Shown piece by piece: positions 17,571-25,374 of a DNA stretch of 64,000 nt. The stretch covers positions 27,559 to 91,558 of the forward strand of contig UCGV01000031.1 in assembly GCA_900471925.1 (NCBI GenBank), in the 5' to 3' direction. Position 1 is the stretch's first letter. Each line of letters opens with the position of its first letter. A model generated the notes under the pieces. It was not told where the DNA came from, made no database searches, and was given only the letters and a program-made list of their open reading frames with translations. The translations under genes and the position numbers were made by a program. This DNA comes from Hyphomicrobiales bacterium (GTDB lineage: Bacteria; Pseudomonadota; Alphaproteobacteria; Rhizobiales; Rhizobiaceae).

Positions 17571-17623
17571 TGGACGAAGACCGGGACGGGTCCTATGACG
17601 GGCCGTCGAGCTTTGCCGGCTAG

Positions 17624-18109
17624 GCTGGGCGATAGTATCGCGTCACAGCTCCTGCGCGCCGTACCGGCAGCGCCCGCCGTGGAGGCTCCCATGCATTGGG
17701 GCGCAGACACTTGCGTGGCGGATGCTCGGTGATCGTGTCCGTTGGATCGGTTCCCGGTGGCGTCTGATCAACCGTGCGACCGCGCCGTGCCGATAGGATG
17801 AACACCGTGAGTATCCATCCATCGACGCGGCTCCTCGGTTTTGCTGCGGTCTGAACCGGACGCATCCCGGTCAAAGGCCGCGTTCCGCGCCGCGGGGCGG
17901 CAGGACCGACGCACGCGGTCGCACGGCCGGGCCGCGTTTTCTGCAGGCCGCCGGCGGCTCGCAGCCTCCGCAGCCCCACCCTGCTTGCTCCGCATTGTCC
18001 TGGCCTTGGGCCGGGCCGCTTGCCCGGTTCCTGTCGACCGCACCCGAGGAGCAGCACCGGATGAATGCCTCCTTGGGCTTTGCTCAACCGAACCGACAAG
18101 GACATCGAC
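17624..18109 (+). other. Long GC-rich leader without gene
   Basis: 486 bp upstream of the next accessory gene, with no credible gene. It is rich in GC inverted segments and contains CCCCACCCTGCTTGC near 17980, closely matched by CCCCACCCTGCGTGC in the leader at 23.8 kb. A 623-codon antisense frame spans it but translates as shadow sequence. Confidence 0.5.
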
Positions 18110-18694
18110 ATGGCACCGCTCAATCATACAGCCCACAAATCCCGTCCCGCCGCCCCGCGCGCAACAACCCTCGACATGGTCCGTCATGCCTGCCCGGATA
18201 CGGTCCAGGCAGTCCGCATCTCCGAAAGCTTCGGGCTTTCCGTCATCGACAGCGATGGGATCCGCGAGCTCCACCGCCAGCAACTGATCGACAGTGCCGA
18301 TGCCCTCAAGGACGGCCTCGGCGAAAAGGCGATGCAGATCCACATGCAGCGCATTGTTGGCTCGTTTGTCGGCTCGGCCTATGGCGCGGGACAGTTCTAC
18401 AGTCGCTCGGTCACCGAGGCCCGCGACCTGACCACAAAGCTCGCCAACGATTTCCGCGATGAGGATCTGAGCGGACCGGTCGGCTTTGACAGCCGCGCTC
18501 AGCGCAAGCGGGAATTTGCCGCCGACATGGGCCTGCAGGCCCATGTCCTGCGCATGGCCGCCGAAGGGGCAGTGTCCGCCTATGAGGACATCACCGGCGA
18601 GACATGGAAGCCCTATGAACGCGGCGCGATCGCGGCGCCGGCCGCCTCGCTGGATCAGAGGGCCGCCTCGTTGCAGATGTCCGCCTTCGACTGA
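18110..18694 (+). CDS. Conserved plasmid-type hypothetical protein
   Basis: 194 residues from the ATG at 18110 with ACAAGGACATCGAC upstream; an in-frame ATG at 18065 lies inside the leader. The body is soluble and largely helical: ALKDGLGEKAMQIHMQRIVG, SVTEARDLTTKLANDF and REFAADMGLQAHVLRMAAEG. No signal peptide, membrane helix or known catalytic motif. It is followed by a strong terminator, so it is a single-gene unit with its own leader. I recognise it as the kind of unannotated protein found beside DUF1419 and ArdC genes, but cannot give a function. Confidence 0.8.
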   Translation: MAPLNHTAHKSRPAAPRATTLDMVRHACPDTVQAVRISESFGLSVIDSDGIRELHRQQLIDSADALKDGLGEKAMQIHMQRIVGSFVGSAYGAGQFYSRSVTEARDLTTKLANDFRDEDLSGPVGFDSRAQRKREFAADMGLQAHVLRMAAEGAVSAYEDITGETWKPYERGAIAAPAASLDQRAASLQMSAFD

Positions 18695-18723
18695 AGGCGG
18701 CACTCGACATACAGTCCGTTTTG

Positions 18724-18752
18724 AAAGGCCGGCACCGTTCCGGCCTTTTTTT
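18724..18752 (+). terminator. Rho-independent terminator
   Basis: AAAGGCCGG (18724-18732) pairs with CCGGCCTTT (18740-18748) around a 7-nt loop and runs into seven T residues. It is 29 bp after the preceding stop. Confidence 0.9.
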
Positions 18753-18842
18753 CGTGTCGCGGACAATGGCGCGCGCGCCCGATCTGCTCGTCCCGGATTG
18801 CGGTCTAGCCCGAGGGCGGCGGGTAAGCCGCGCAACGGGCAA

Positions 18843-18857
18843 GCCGTCCTCCACTTC
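18843..18857 (+). repeat. 15-bp block shared by two leaders (copy 1)
   Basis: GCCGTCCTCCACTTC in the leader of the ArdC gene, followed by a CGTTTCGGCCC stretch. The same 15-mer followed by GTTGCGGCCCC lies in the DUF736 leader at 21027. Both are about 100-150 bp upstream of the respective ATG. Confidence 0.65.
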
Positions 18858-18988
18858 CGTTTCGGCCCGGCACTCCTTCTCCCCCGGGCGCGATGGCTTC
18901 GAGCCGGGTGCGCCGCTGCCGCCCTCGCGCTGGTCGACCGCCGTGACGAGCCGCGATCGGCGCGGTGTCGAAGATGAAGGAAAAGACG

Positions 18989-19930
18989 ATGAAAAAGCCC
19001 ATGAAAACCTCTGGACGGAGCGGTGCGGCGCGCTCGGACGTCTACACACGGATCACCGATATCGTGCTCGCTCATTTGGAAGAGGGGGTGCGCCCCTGGG
19101 TCCAGCCGTGGAGTGCCGCCCGGCTTGCAGGATGCGTGTCGCGCCCGCTTCGCTTCAATGGCGAACCCTATTCCGGCATCAATGTCCTGCTCCTCTGGTC
19201 TGAGGCCGTAAGCCGCGGCTTTGCCGCCAGCACCTGGATGACGTTTCGCCAGGCGTTGGAACTTGGAGGCAACGTGCGCAAAGGCGAGACCGGGACTATG
19301 GTCGTTTATGCCAATCGCATCAAGAAAACCGAGACCGACGCCAACGGCGACGACGTCGAGCACGAAATCCCGTTCCTGAAAGCCTATACCGTTTTCAATC
19401 TCGAGCAGATCGAAGGCCTGCCTGCGGGTTTCGGCGCACCGCTGCAGACGCCGGCCGTCAAGCCTTTCGAGCGCCTTGAGCATGCCGACGCCTTTTTCCG
19501 GGCAACGGGGGCAACGATCCGCCATGGTGGTGCGGCAGCCTTCTATGCGCCCGGGGCGGATGTAATCCAAATGCCGCCCATTGAGACGTTTCGCGATGTC
19601 GAGAGCTATTATGCGACGCTTGCACACGAGGAAATCCACTGGACGGGTCCATCACATCGCTTGAACCGCGATTTTTCCCGCTATGCGAAAGACCGCTCTG
19701 AGCGGGCGCGCGAGGAACTGATCGCCGAACTTGGCGCGGCGTTTCTCGCCGCCGATCTCGGCATTCTACCGGAGCTTGAGCCCCGTGCCGATCATGCAAG
19801 CTATCTCGCTTCGTGGCTTGAGGTGCTCGGCGGCGACAAGCGCTTTATTGTCCAGGCCGCAGCGCAGGCGCAGAGGGCCGTGGCTTATCTGCATGCGTTG
19901 CAGCCTGGCTCTGCTAAGATGGCGGCATGA
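18989..19930 (+). CDS. ardC: ArdC-type antirestriction protein
   Basis: 313 residues from ATG 18989, which has AAGGAAA at good spacing; in-frame GTG 18965 and ATG 18974 are alternatives. Residues ~12-130 are the ArdC N-terminal ssDNA-binding domain (VYTRITDIVLAHLEEGVRPW, FNGEPYSGINVLLLW, WMTFRQALELGG, VRKGETGTMVVYA). The C-terminal half is a zincin-like metallopeptidase domain with HEEIHW near residue 218 and a distal REELIAELGAAFLA helix supplying further ligands. ArdC protects incoming plasmid DNA from host restriction during conjugation, which fits the mobilisation genes 7 kb downstream. Confidence 0.93.
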   Translation: MKKPMKTSGRSGAARSDVYTRITDIVLAHLEEGVRPWVQPWSAARLAGCVSRPLRFNGEPYSGINVLLLWSEAVSRGFAASTWMTFRQALELGGNVRKGETGTMVVYANRIKKTETDANGDDVEHEIPFLKAYTVFNLEQIEGLPAGFGAPLQTPAVKPFERLEHADAFFRATGATIRHGGAAAFYAPGADVIQMPPIETFRDVESYYATLAHEEIHWTGPSHRLNRDFSRYAKDRSERAREELIAELGAAFLAADLGILPELEPRADHASYLASWLEVLGGDKRFIVQAAAQAQRAVAYLHALQPGSAKMAA

Positions 19931-20013
19931 CGTGTTGCAAGTCGGTTTCTGTCGCAGCCGACTTGCCTTAATTACCTAGAATACGTATTTTACGTAAGTG
20001 CATGGAGGTTCTC

Positions 20014-20256
20014 ATGAAGCAGTTTTCGTTTTCCGATATGAACCGGGCCTCCGGTGAAATCCTCGAGGCAGCATTGATCGAACCGGTCGCGCTCACCAAG
20101 CGCGGCAAGGAAAAGCTCGTCATTCTGACGGCGGAACAGTATCGGCGCCTCGTCGGCGGCTCGCACACGCTCGCCTACGGCCTCGACGATGCACCGGATG
20201 CCGTCCATGCAGAACTGATGACCGGCCTCGCGCTGCTTGAGGACAATCATGCTTAA
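20014..20256 (+). CDS. Phd/YefM-type antitoxin
   Basis: 80 residues from ATG 20014, with GGAGG 6 bp upstream; the ATG at 20002 overlaps that site and is less likely. The sequence has the Phd/YefM N-terminal DNA-binding fold (FSFSDMNRASGEILEAALIE, VALTKRGKEKLVILTAEQYRRL) followed by an acidic, flexible toxin-binding tail. It represses its own operon and neutralises the toxin encoded by the overlapping next frame. That toxin gene is broken, so the antitoxin may persist as an orphan regulator or anti-addiction protein. Confidence 0.88.
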   Translation: MKQFSFSDMNRASGEILEAALIEPVALTKRGKEKLVILTAEQYRRLVGGSHTLAYGLDDAPDAVHAELMTGLALLEDNHA

Positions 20257-20641
20257 TGCGGGCGACGTCGTCCGTTTCCATTATCTCTGGAAGCGATAGG
20301 CCGATGCCGGCGAGGAAAGCGGCGCAAAGCCCGCCTGTCTGCGTCGTCGTGCGCACACCCGAAATCCCGGGCGCCGTTTTTCTCTTCGCCATTACCTCGC
20401 AGTTCCGCTTGCCGATCGGCTGTTTCTGCCGATCAGCCAGATCGAATGCCGCCGCGCCGGCCTCGATTTTCCCTGTTGGATCATTCTCGACGAATATAAC
20501 CGTGTCGAGCTCAACAAGGCTTTCGACTTCGAAACAAGCAGGCCACTCGGCAGCTTCAGCCCGGCCTTCCTGAAGAACATCGCACGCATCGTGAAGGATG
20601 CAGCGGCAAGCCGCAGGCTGGCGGCGGTGAACCGATCGTAG
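20249..20641 (+). pseudogene. Toxin partner gene, inactivated
   Basis: The ATG at 20249 overlaps the antitoxin end by 8 bp, the usual antitoxin-toxin coupling. The frame begins AGDVVRFHYLWKR and then meets TAG at 20297. Protein-like sequence continues in the next frame (PPVCVVVRTPEIPGAVFLFAIT, 20330-20400) and returns to the first frame (LFLPISQIECRRAGLDF, CWIILDEYNRVE, SPAFLKNIARIVKDA) up to TAG 20639-20641. One nonsense codon and two compensating shifts make it a pseudogene. The family resembles growth-inhibiting toxins paired with Phd antitoxins in rhizobia; I cannot name it more exactly. Confidence 0.7.
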
Positions 20642-20807
20642 CCAGTGGCACCGTCGGGACTTCCGGCATCGGGCCGATCACGTCGGCTACGTCTTGAAAT
20701 CCATTTTGGCATATCGGAGCGAAGCCACGCGGCCAGGCCTCTGGTACCTTCAATTGGCGATACTGGATATCCTCGGCAACGCCGTCCGGAATCACGCCGG
20801 ACATTGA
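20631..20807 (+). pseudogene. Small protein-like fragment, no start codon
   Basis: This frame gives a coding-like 58-residue text (RRDFRHRADHVGYVLKSILA, YRSEATRPGLWYLQLAILDIL) ending in TGA at 20805, but has no ATG or GTG and begins just after a stop within the toxin remnant. It is probably the tail of a degraded gene. The rest of 20808-21141 is leader DNA of the DUF736 gene. Confidence 0.4.
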
Positions 20808-21026
20808 CGGTGCCATCGTCTGGACCATCCCCAAGCAACGGCTCGCCCACTGCGGTCTCGATGCGGCTTGTCTGACCAAAAAACGCCTCGCGGGCTCGGC
20901 TCGATCGTCTTCCCGCAACGGCCTGCTCGTTTTCTTCCCCTGGCCACGCCCACCCCACATGACGGGTCATGTGGGGACCCCAGATCTGCGGCCATTCCTC
21001 GCGAGACAAGAAAGACTCGGCTAATG

Positions 21027-21041
21027 GCCGTCCTCCACTTC
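21027..21041 (+). repeat. 15-bp block shared by two leaders (copy 2)
   Basis: Exact match to GCCGTCCTCCACTTC at 18843, in the GC-rich leader upstream of the DUF736 gene. The same leader has a perfect hairpin CCCCACATGA/TCATGTGGGG near 20954-20977. Confidence 0.65.
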
Positions 21042-21141
21042 GTTGCGGCCCCAAGGGGTGCGGTCCGATCGTTTCCGGTCTTGTCGACAGCCATCGAGGC
21101 CGCGATGGGCGCGGCCCGAGCAACTGAAAAGGATCACGACA

Positions 21142-21453
21142 ATGGCAACCATCGGCTCTTTCACCGCTTCCGAAAACGGCTTTTCCGGCACCATCAAGAC
21201 CCTTAACCTCAACGTCAAGGCCAAGATTATCAGGGTCGAACGTTCCTCCGACGACGCACCGGACTTCAGGGTTCTTGCCGGCAATGTCGAGTTCGGCGCC
21301 GGCTGGCAGAAGCAGGCCCGCGAAACCGAGCGCGATTACATCTCGGTCAAGCTCGACGACCCGAGCTTCCCCGCCCCGATCTACGCGACGCTGACCGAAG
21401 TCCAGGGGCAGGAAGGCCTGCAGCTCATCTGGTCGCGCAGCACGCGCCGCTGA
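21142..21453 (+). CDS. DUF736 family protein
   Basis: 103 residues from ATG 21142 with AAAAGGATCACGAC upstream. The whole length matches DUF736: ATIGSFTASENGFSGTIKTL, KAKIIRVERSSDDAPDFRVL, FGAGWQKQARETERDYISVK and LDDPSFPAPIYATL. The family is almost confined to alphaproteobacterial plasmids and integrative conjugative elements and is predicted to form a small beta-barrel; its function is unproven. It is a single-gene unit between a long leader and a bidirectional terminator. Confidence 0.93.
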   Translation: MATIGSFTASENGFSGTIKTLNLNVKAKIIRVERSSDDAPDFRVLAGNVEFGAGWQKQARETERDYISVKLDDPSFPAPIYATLTEVQGQEGLQLIWSRSTRR

Positions 21454-21464
21454 CGAACTGACTT

Positions 21465-21494
21465 AAAGGCCCCGCTCGATCCGAGCGGGGCTTT
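21465..21494. terminator. Bidirectional terminator
   Basis: GCCCCGCTCG (21469-21478) pairs with CGAGCGGGGC (21482-21491) around a 3-nt loop, with AAA before and TTT after. It serves both the plus-strand DUF736 gene and the minus-strand HU gene that converge here. Confidence 0.88.
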
Positions 21495-21501
21495 CGTCGT
21501 G

Positions 21502-21780
21502 TCACTTGTTCAGCGCATCCTTCAGCGCCTTGGCCGGCTGGAAGCTCAGCTTCTTGGCGGCTGCGACCTTGATGGTCGCACCCGTCGACGGATTGCGCGC
21601 TTCGCGCTCCGGCGTTTCCTTCACCTTGAACTTGCCAAAGCCCGGCAGCGAGGTCTCGTTGCCGGCAACCGCAGCTTCGGTGATGGAGGCGATGACCGCC
21701 TCGACGATGGCTTTGCCCTGGACCTTGGTGAGGCCGTGCTCGCCTGCAATCTTGTCGGCGATTTCATTGGTGGTGGTCAT
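21502..21780 (-). CDS. HU-family DNA-binding protein
   Basis: 92 residues from the ATG at 21780 with GGAG upstream. It is a typical HU/IHF fold: N-terminal helices (TNEIADKIAGEHGLTKVQGK), then VIASITEAAVAGNETSLPGFGKF split around the beta arm entry, and the DNA-intercalating arm with EREARNPSTGATIKV, followed by KKLSFQPAKALKDAL. HU bends and compacts DNA; element-borne copies can tune silencing of horizontally acquired genes. It converges on DUF736 and is monocistronic. Confidence 0.95.
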   Translation of the reverse strand: MTTTNEIADKIAGEHGLTKVQGKAIVEAVIASITEAAVAGNETSLPGFGKFKVKETPEREARNPSTGATIKVAAAKKLSFQPAKALKDALNK

Positions 21781-22187
21781 CTCATGTCTCCGCATCGTGA
21801 TCGGTGCGAAATCCCTGCCATCGCCGTCGCCTGATGTCATCGACGCGCTGCGGCAAAAGCTCCTGGCCCTGCCGGATTTCCACAACTACCGACCGGTTTG
21901 TAGCCCTTGACCTTCTTATTGTGTGCCATATCCAGAAAGTGGATTGCTGCTTCCCGTTCACTGAGATCGCGTAATATCGCGCCATGTTCCGGGTGGCATC
22001 GATGCGCTTTCAGTAGAGATGCAATGGATAGTCCGGCGTTTAGGCAAGGTCGCCGAAATGGGCCGTCTCCGTCCAACGAGAGTTTTGAATCGATCACCGG
22101 GTTCGATTCACATCGGTGATGATTTGTGGCTATTTGCGCTTTCTGCCGATAAAAGCCGCTCACCATCAAAGAAAGGGGAACGTCGTC
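21781..22187. other. Intergenic between HU and small hypothetical
   Basis: About 400 bp containing the HU promoter on the minus strand and the leader of the plus-strand gene at 22188. No gene supported; the open frames are shadow-like. Confidence 0.45.
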
Positions 22188-22409
22188 GTGCAAGAGGCAA
22201 TCAAGATCGACAATCGTGGTGATTTCGGGCTCTGGGCAATCGAGGTGGCAAAGCTGATCGTCAGCGAGCAAGGGTTCGAGCTGGCAAGAGCTGCCCGTGA
22301 CGGCTCGGAAGACGATGTCCGCGCGGCGGGCGCCGCTCTCGGCCAGGCGATCACCAATGCACTGCTCGAAGTCTACGACGGTCTCCTTGAGGGCGCGCCG
22401 GACGAGTGA
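22188..22409 (+). CDS. Small hypothetical protein, plasmid type
   Basis: 73 residues from GTG 22188, chosen because AAAGGGGAAC lies just upstream; ATG 22116 would add an unlikely basic extension. The product is acidic and helical (FGLWAIEVAKLIVSEQ, FELARAARDGSEDDV, LGQAITNALLEVYDGLL). No known domain. It stands between HU and the convergent DUF1173 gene, 9 bp from the latter's stop. Confidence 0.7.
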   Translation: MQEAIKIDNRGDFGLWAIEVAKLIVSEQGFELARAARDGSEDDVRAAGAALGQAITNALLEVYDGLLEGAPDE

Positions 22410-22418
22410 TCACCACGA

Positions 22419-23609
22419 TCAGGTCGGGATTGCCGGCATGTCGCCTTCGGCAACGCGCCAGATCCAGGCGCCAAGATCGGGCCGCGCTTCTATCATGTCC
22501 TTGAGTGCTTCCTCGAAATCAGCACTGGCCGACGGCGGCACTATGTAGAGTGCATGCGGCCGCGGTCTCGTCTCCAGCAGCATCGCATTGGCCAAAGGCC
22601 GGTTTTGGCCAAGGTTGAAACGCAGGCCCTTGACCGACTTCAAGCGCAACCGGGTCAACCGCTCGACCAGTTTTTGCTCGAAAGCATTTTCGATCGGCAG
22701 CCACTGTTCGCTGACGCACATCAGCGCGATCTCATCGATGGTGACGATCCCGGCCTTGCCGCTGCCGATCGTCGCGATCAGCATCAGGTGCAGGTTTTCC
22801 CCGCTTTGCCAAAGAGCAAATTCCGCTTCGAAGCGGCGCTGCACGCTCTTCCATGCCGTTTCTTCAAGATAAAGCCGGAAGCCCGGCATATGCTTGACCA
22901 CCACGAGCCGGCCGTCCCTCGTCTCAGCGAATTCCTTGATCTCACCAAGAAGCAACATCAGGCGCTTCGGACCTTGCTGGAAAAGAGCGGCCATCTTCTG
23001 CGCCCGCCTTTGTTCGATCGCTGTCTTGTCCTCGGTCCTGAAAGGCTCGGGGATCATCAACCGCTCCGACAGGCTCTCGCCGCGCACCGCCATGTTGCCG
23101 GCGGCCTCAAGCAGATGATGATAGACCTGCCACCAGTGGCGCTTTCCGGCCCAATGCGCGATCCATTCGGTCAGGCCGCTCTGATGCCACAGGAAATGCA
23201 ACAGGGCGCGTAGCGACAGCTTTCTGCCTTCCGCTTTCACGCTTTCGCCGGAAGGTTCCGGTACGCCGGGACGATTGCTCGCCGCTCGCTTGGAAAGGGA
23301 AAAATCAAGCTTCAATGAGGCGGTCCCGACTGAGGCATCCATCTGGATTGCACTTCCCATCAGCGGGCCGAGCCCGGACAATTCATAGGGCGGTTCGTAG
23401 GAGGGACATCCCGGGTCATGGCCTCCACCGGAAAGCGGCATGCGCTTGATGACGAGTTGATTGCCGATATCGGCGATGTACATCGGCGCCGCCGGCTCCC
23501 GGCAGAGACAAAGCGGTCGGACTTTGGCGCGGTAGGCGCGGGCCAGGAGTCCCACGAAATCCGGGTGATCCTCGTCGCATTCGACACTTTCGAACCGGAA
23601 TCGTCTCAT
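22419..23609 (-). CDS. DUF1173 family protein
   Basis: 396 residues, full length. Landmarks of this plasmid family are the N-terminal zinc-ribbon-like part (RPLCLCREPAAPMYIADIGN, VIKRMPLSGGGHDPGCPSYE with Cys and His ligands), the central HFLWHQSGLTEW and RHWWQVYHHLLEAA, and a C-terminal region with VKHMPGFRLYLEETAW. DUF1173 proteins occur on rhizobial and other alphaproteobacterial plasmids and ICEs near DUF736 and mobilisation genes; the role is not established. It reads against the neighbouring accessory genes. Confidence 0.92.
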   Translation of the reverse strand: MRRFRFESVECDEDHPDFVGLLARAYRAKVRPLCLCREPAAPMYIADIGNQLVIKRMPLSGGGHDPGCPSYEPPYELSGLGPLMGSAIQMDASVGTASLKLDFSLSKRAASNRPGVPEPSGESVKAEGRKLSLRALLHFLWHQSGLTEWIAHWAGKRHWWQVYHHLLEAAGNMAVRGESLSERLMIPEPFRTEDKTAIEQRRAQKMAALFQQGPKRLMLLLGEIKEFAETRDGRLVVVKHMPGFRLYLEETAWKSVQRRFEAEFALWQSGENLHLMLIATIGSGKAGIVTIDEIALMCVSEQWLPIENAFEQKLVERLTRLRLKSVKGLRFNLGQNRPLANAMLLETRPRPHALYIVPPSASADFEEALKDMIEARPDLGAWIWRVAEGDMPAIPT

Positions 23610-23734
23610 GGGGACGGGTCCCCGCAGCGGCCCGTGGCAAGCAAAAAGGGGTGCCCAACGAGAGGGAAACCTGTCTGCTCAGATCGGGCGATTGTGCCGG
23701 GCGGGAAGAGCCAGCTCAAGGCCGCGCGGCCCCT

Positions 23735-23779
23735 CCGATTTTCTCTCCGTTCCGTTTCACTGCACTTCGACAAAATCGG
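23735..23779 (+). repeat. Leader inverted repeat CCGATTTT/AAAATCGG (copy 1)
   Basis: CCGATTTT (23735-23742) and AAAATCGG (23772-23779) with a 29-nt spacer in the leader of the 54-residue gene. The right arm sits in CGACAAAATCGG followed by a C/T-rich block, then CCTTGACC downstream. The same order recurs at 24167-24240. Confidence 0.6.
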
Positions 23780-23883
23780 TTCCTCCGCGCGCCGGCTCCG
23801 CCGGTCGTGTTCCACGAGCCTTGACCTGTCTCTCCCCACCCTGCGTGCCGCCGTCATCTTCCACAAACGTCAAGGAGACGACG

Positions 23884-24048
23884 ATGACGATCGACCAGCA
23901 CATCGAAGAACTGCGCGCTGAAGCCCGTAACGCCGAAACCACCTGGGAACGCCGGGCGCTGGAAGCCGAACTCGACCTGGCGCTGGCCGAGCGCGAAGTC
24001 ATCCGGGCCGAACTCGACGGCCGCATCGAGGCCGAGCCGCCCTTTTGA
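23884..24048 (+). CDS. Small coiled-coil-like hypothetical protein
   Basis: 54 residues from ATG 23884 with TCAAGGAGACGACG upstream. The sequence is one long charged helix (QHIEELRAEARNAETTWERR, LEAELDLALAEREVIRAEL) with heptad character and no membrane or catalytic motif. It has its own 270-bp leader and is followed by a hairpin, so it is a separate small unit. Function unknown; a partner-binding or nucleoid-type role is possible but unsupported. Confidence 0.72.
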   Translation: MTIDQHIEELRAEARNAETTWERRALEAELDLALAEREVIRAELDGRIEAEPPF

Positions 24049-24124
24049 GGCGGCCCTGCCGTCACATCCGCCACACAGGGATACCACTTGTTCAACGGGC
24101 ACGCCGGCTGTCGCCAGAAGCGGT

Positions 24125-24145
24125 CGCGGACCCTTTTGGTCCGCG
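24125..24145 (+). terminator. Hairpin after small gene, possible terminator
   Basis: CGCGGACC (24125-24132) pairs with GGTCCGCG (24138-24145) around a loop containing TTTT. No T run follows, so it may be an RNA structure of the next leader instead. Confidence 0.4.
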
Positions 24146-24166
24146 GGTCTCTTCTCTTACTGCCGT

Positions 24167-24240
24167 CCGATTTTACTCCAGCAAATCCGGCGTCAAGGAC
24201 GGCGCGGTCCCCCCAATTTTGCCGCAAGCGACAAAATCGG
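24167..24240 (+). repeat. Leader inverted repeat CCGATTTT/AAAATCGG (copy 2)
   Basis: CCGATTTT (24167-24174) and AAAATCGG (24233-24240) with a 58-nt spacer in the leader of the 156-residue gene. As in copy 1 the right arm is part of CGACAAAATCGG followed by TCC-rich DNA and then CCTTGACC about 40-50 bp on. Confidence 0.6.
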
Positions 24241-24332
24241 CTCCCCCGCTTGCACGCCGCGTCCCGCGGTCCTTGACCCTTCTTTGCTACGGAGCGGCCG
24301 ATGTCCGTCATTAAGATGAAGGAGATCACATC

Positions 24333-24803
24333 ATGACATCCAACGAGAACCTCACGCTCTACGTCAAGCTTGCAGGCTTGCGGCTCAACGTCCTGGCAAA
24401 CCGATTCGGCTGCGACACCGAATTTCTCCGCGACCTTCACGATCGCCTGGTCGGCGGCCTTGACGCTGCGATAAGCCGCATCCGCTCCATCATGGCAATG
24501 GAACGAAACCTCCTTGCCGGCGATGACGAATTCGCGGAGTTCCAACTGGAAGGCGAGATGGAGATTCTCCGGCGCTTCACAATCGATCTTTTGGACGATC
24601 TCGAAATCGATTTCGGCACCCATGAGTACCGTATCAAGGGTGGCAACTGGATAATTGCGTTGGCGGCCGACTGCACGGGGGGCGAGATAGACTATCCGGA
24701 ACTGGTGGATGTGCCTGAGAGCGAACTTGGTTCGCTGGCTCTGCTGATAGCTGAGATCACTGCCGAAACCGGAATACCCGTGCGAGCGTCGCGCATTGTC
24801 TGA
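24333..24803 (+). CDS. Hypothetical protein, plasmid accessory gene
   Basis: 156 residues from ATG 24333 with GAAGGAGATC upstream. Soluble, acidic, helix-rich N-terminus (LYVKLAGLRLNVLANRFG, FLRDLHDRLVGGLDAAISRI) and a C-terminal half with strands (YRIKGGNWIIALAADC) and LALLIAEITAETGIPVR. No recognised domain. It has a long leader related to that of the preceding small gene and ends before a convergent ParA-partner gene. Confidence 0.75.
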   Translation: MTSNENLTLYVKLAGLRLNVLANRFGCDTEFLRDLHDRLVGGLDAAISRIRSIMAMERNLLAGDDEFAEFQLEGEMEILRRFTIDLLDDLEIDFGTHEYRIKGGNWIIALAADCTGGEIDYPELVDVPESELGSLALLIAEITAETGIPVRASRIV

Positions 24804-24966
24804 GGCAGCCACGACACGGTGGTTTCTGGCCGGATCGGCTTTCGATCGATCGAAGGGCAGCGAAAGTTGCCCTTCGATTTGCGCCAGTCGCCCCCCGGCG
24901 CTCCGGCGCCCGCGTCTCTCTGTCGGTCTCCTGCGCTTCGACACGTCGCATCTGTCGGCGTTCCCC

Positions 24967-25374
24967 TCAGTAGCCATTGTCTTCAAGATAGGTTCCGATG
25001 GCCGCCTGCATGATGACGGTCATCTTCACGTCGTTTTCATGCGCGGCCTTCATCAGACGCGCCTTCATCTTCTGCTCCAGCGGCACGTTGACATAGAATT
25101 TGATGGCGCGGTCCTTGGCGCGCTTCAGGCTTTTTAGGCGCCGCCGGGTATCGTCCTGGTCGGCAGCCCGCTTTGCGCTTCGCCGTTGCCGCTCGTCTTC
25201 GGGGAGGGCGGGAAGCACCGTTTGGCGGCCGATAGGCGCCGGAGCCTGATGGTGCAAATCGGCGGCTTGCTCGTCAGCGGCAACCTCGAGCAGGCCTTCG
25301 TTCGTATCGTGAACTGCGGGCTTTCGGCGTGGCGCGAGAGAGAACTGCTGGAAGTCGATCGTCCCTTTGTTCAT
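24967..25374 (-). CDS. Ribbon-helix-helix-like partner of ParA
   Basis: 135 residues; its ATG overlaps the ParA stop (ATGA). The N-terminal 80 residues are polar and probably flexible. The C-terminal ~45 residues (AIKFYVNVPLEQKMKARLMK, VKMTVIMQAAIGTYLE) form a beta strand plus two helices, the layout of an RHH DNA-binding domain. This ParA-then-RHH order is that of type Ib partition modules and also of VirC1-VirC2 in Ti plasmids. It probably binds centromere-like or oriT-proximal sites and stimulates the ATPase. Confidence 0.72.
   Translation of the reverse strand: MNKGTIDFQQFSLAPRRKPAVHDTNEGLLEVAADEQAADLHHQAPAPIGRQTVLPALPEDERQRRSAKRAADQDDTRRRLKSLKRAKDRAIKFYVNVPLEQKMKARLMKAAHENDVKMTVIMQAAIGTYLEDNGY

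Noticed and set aside
17768..19639. 623-codon open frame on the minus strand
   Set aside because: Lies antisense to the 18110 and ArdC genes and to non-coding leader; Arg/Gly/His-rich text without family features, a GC-driven shadow.
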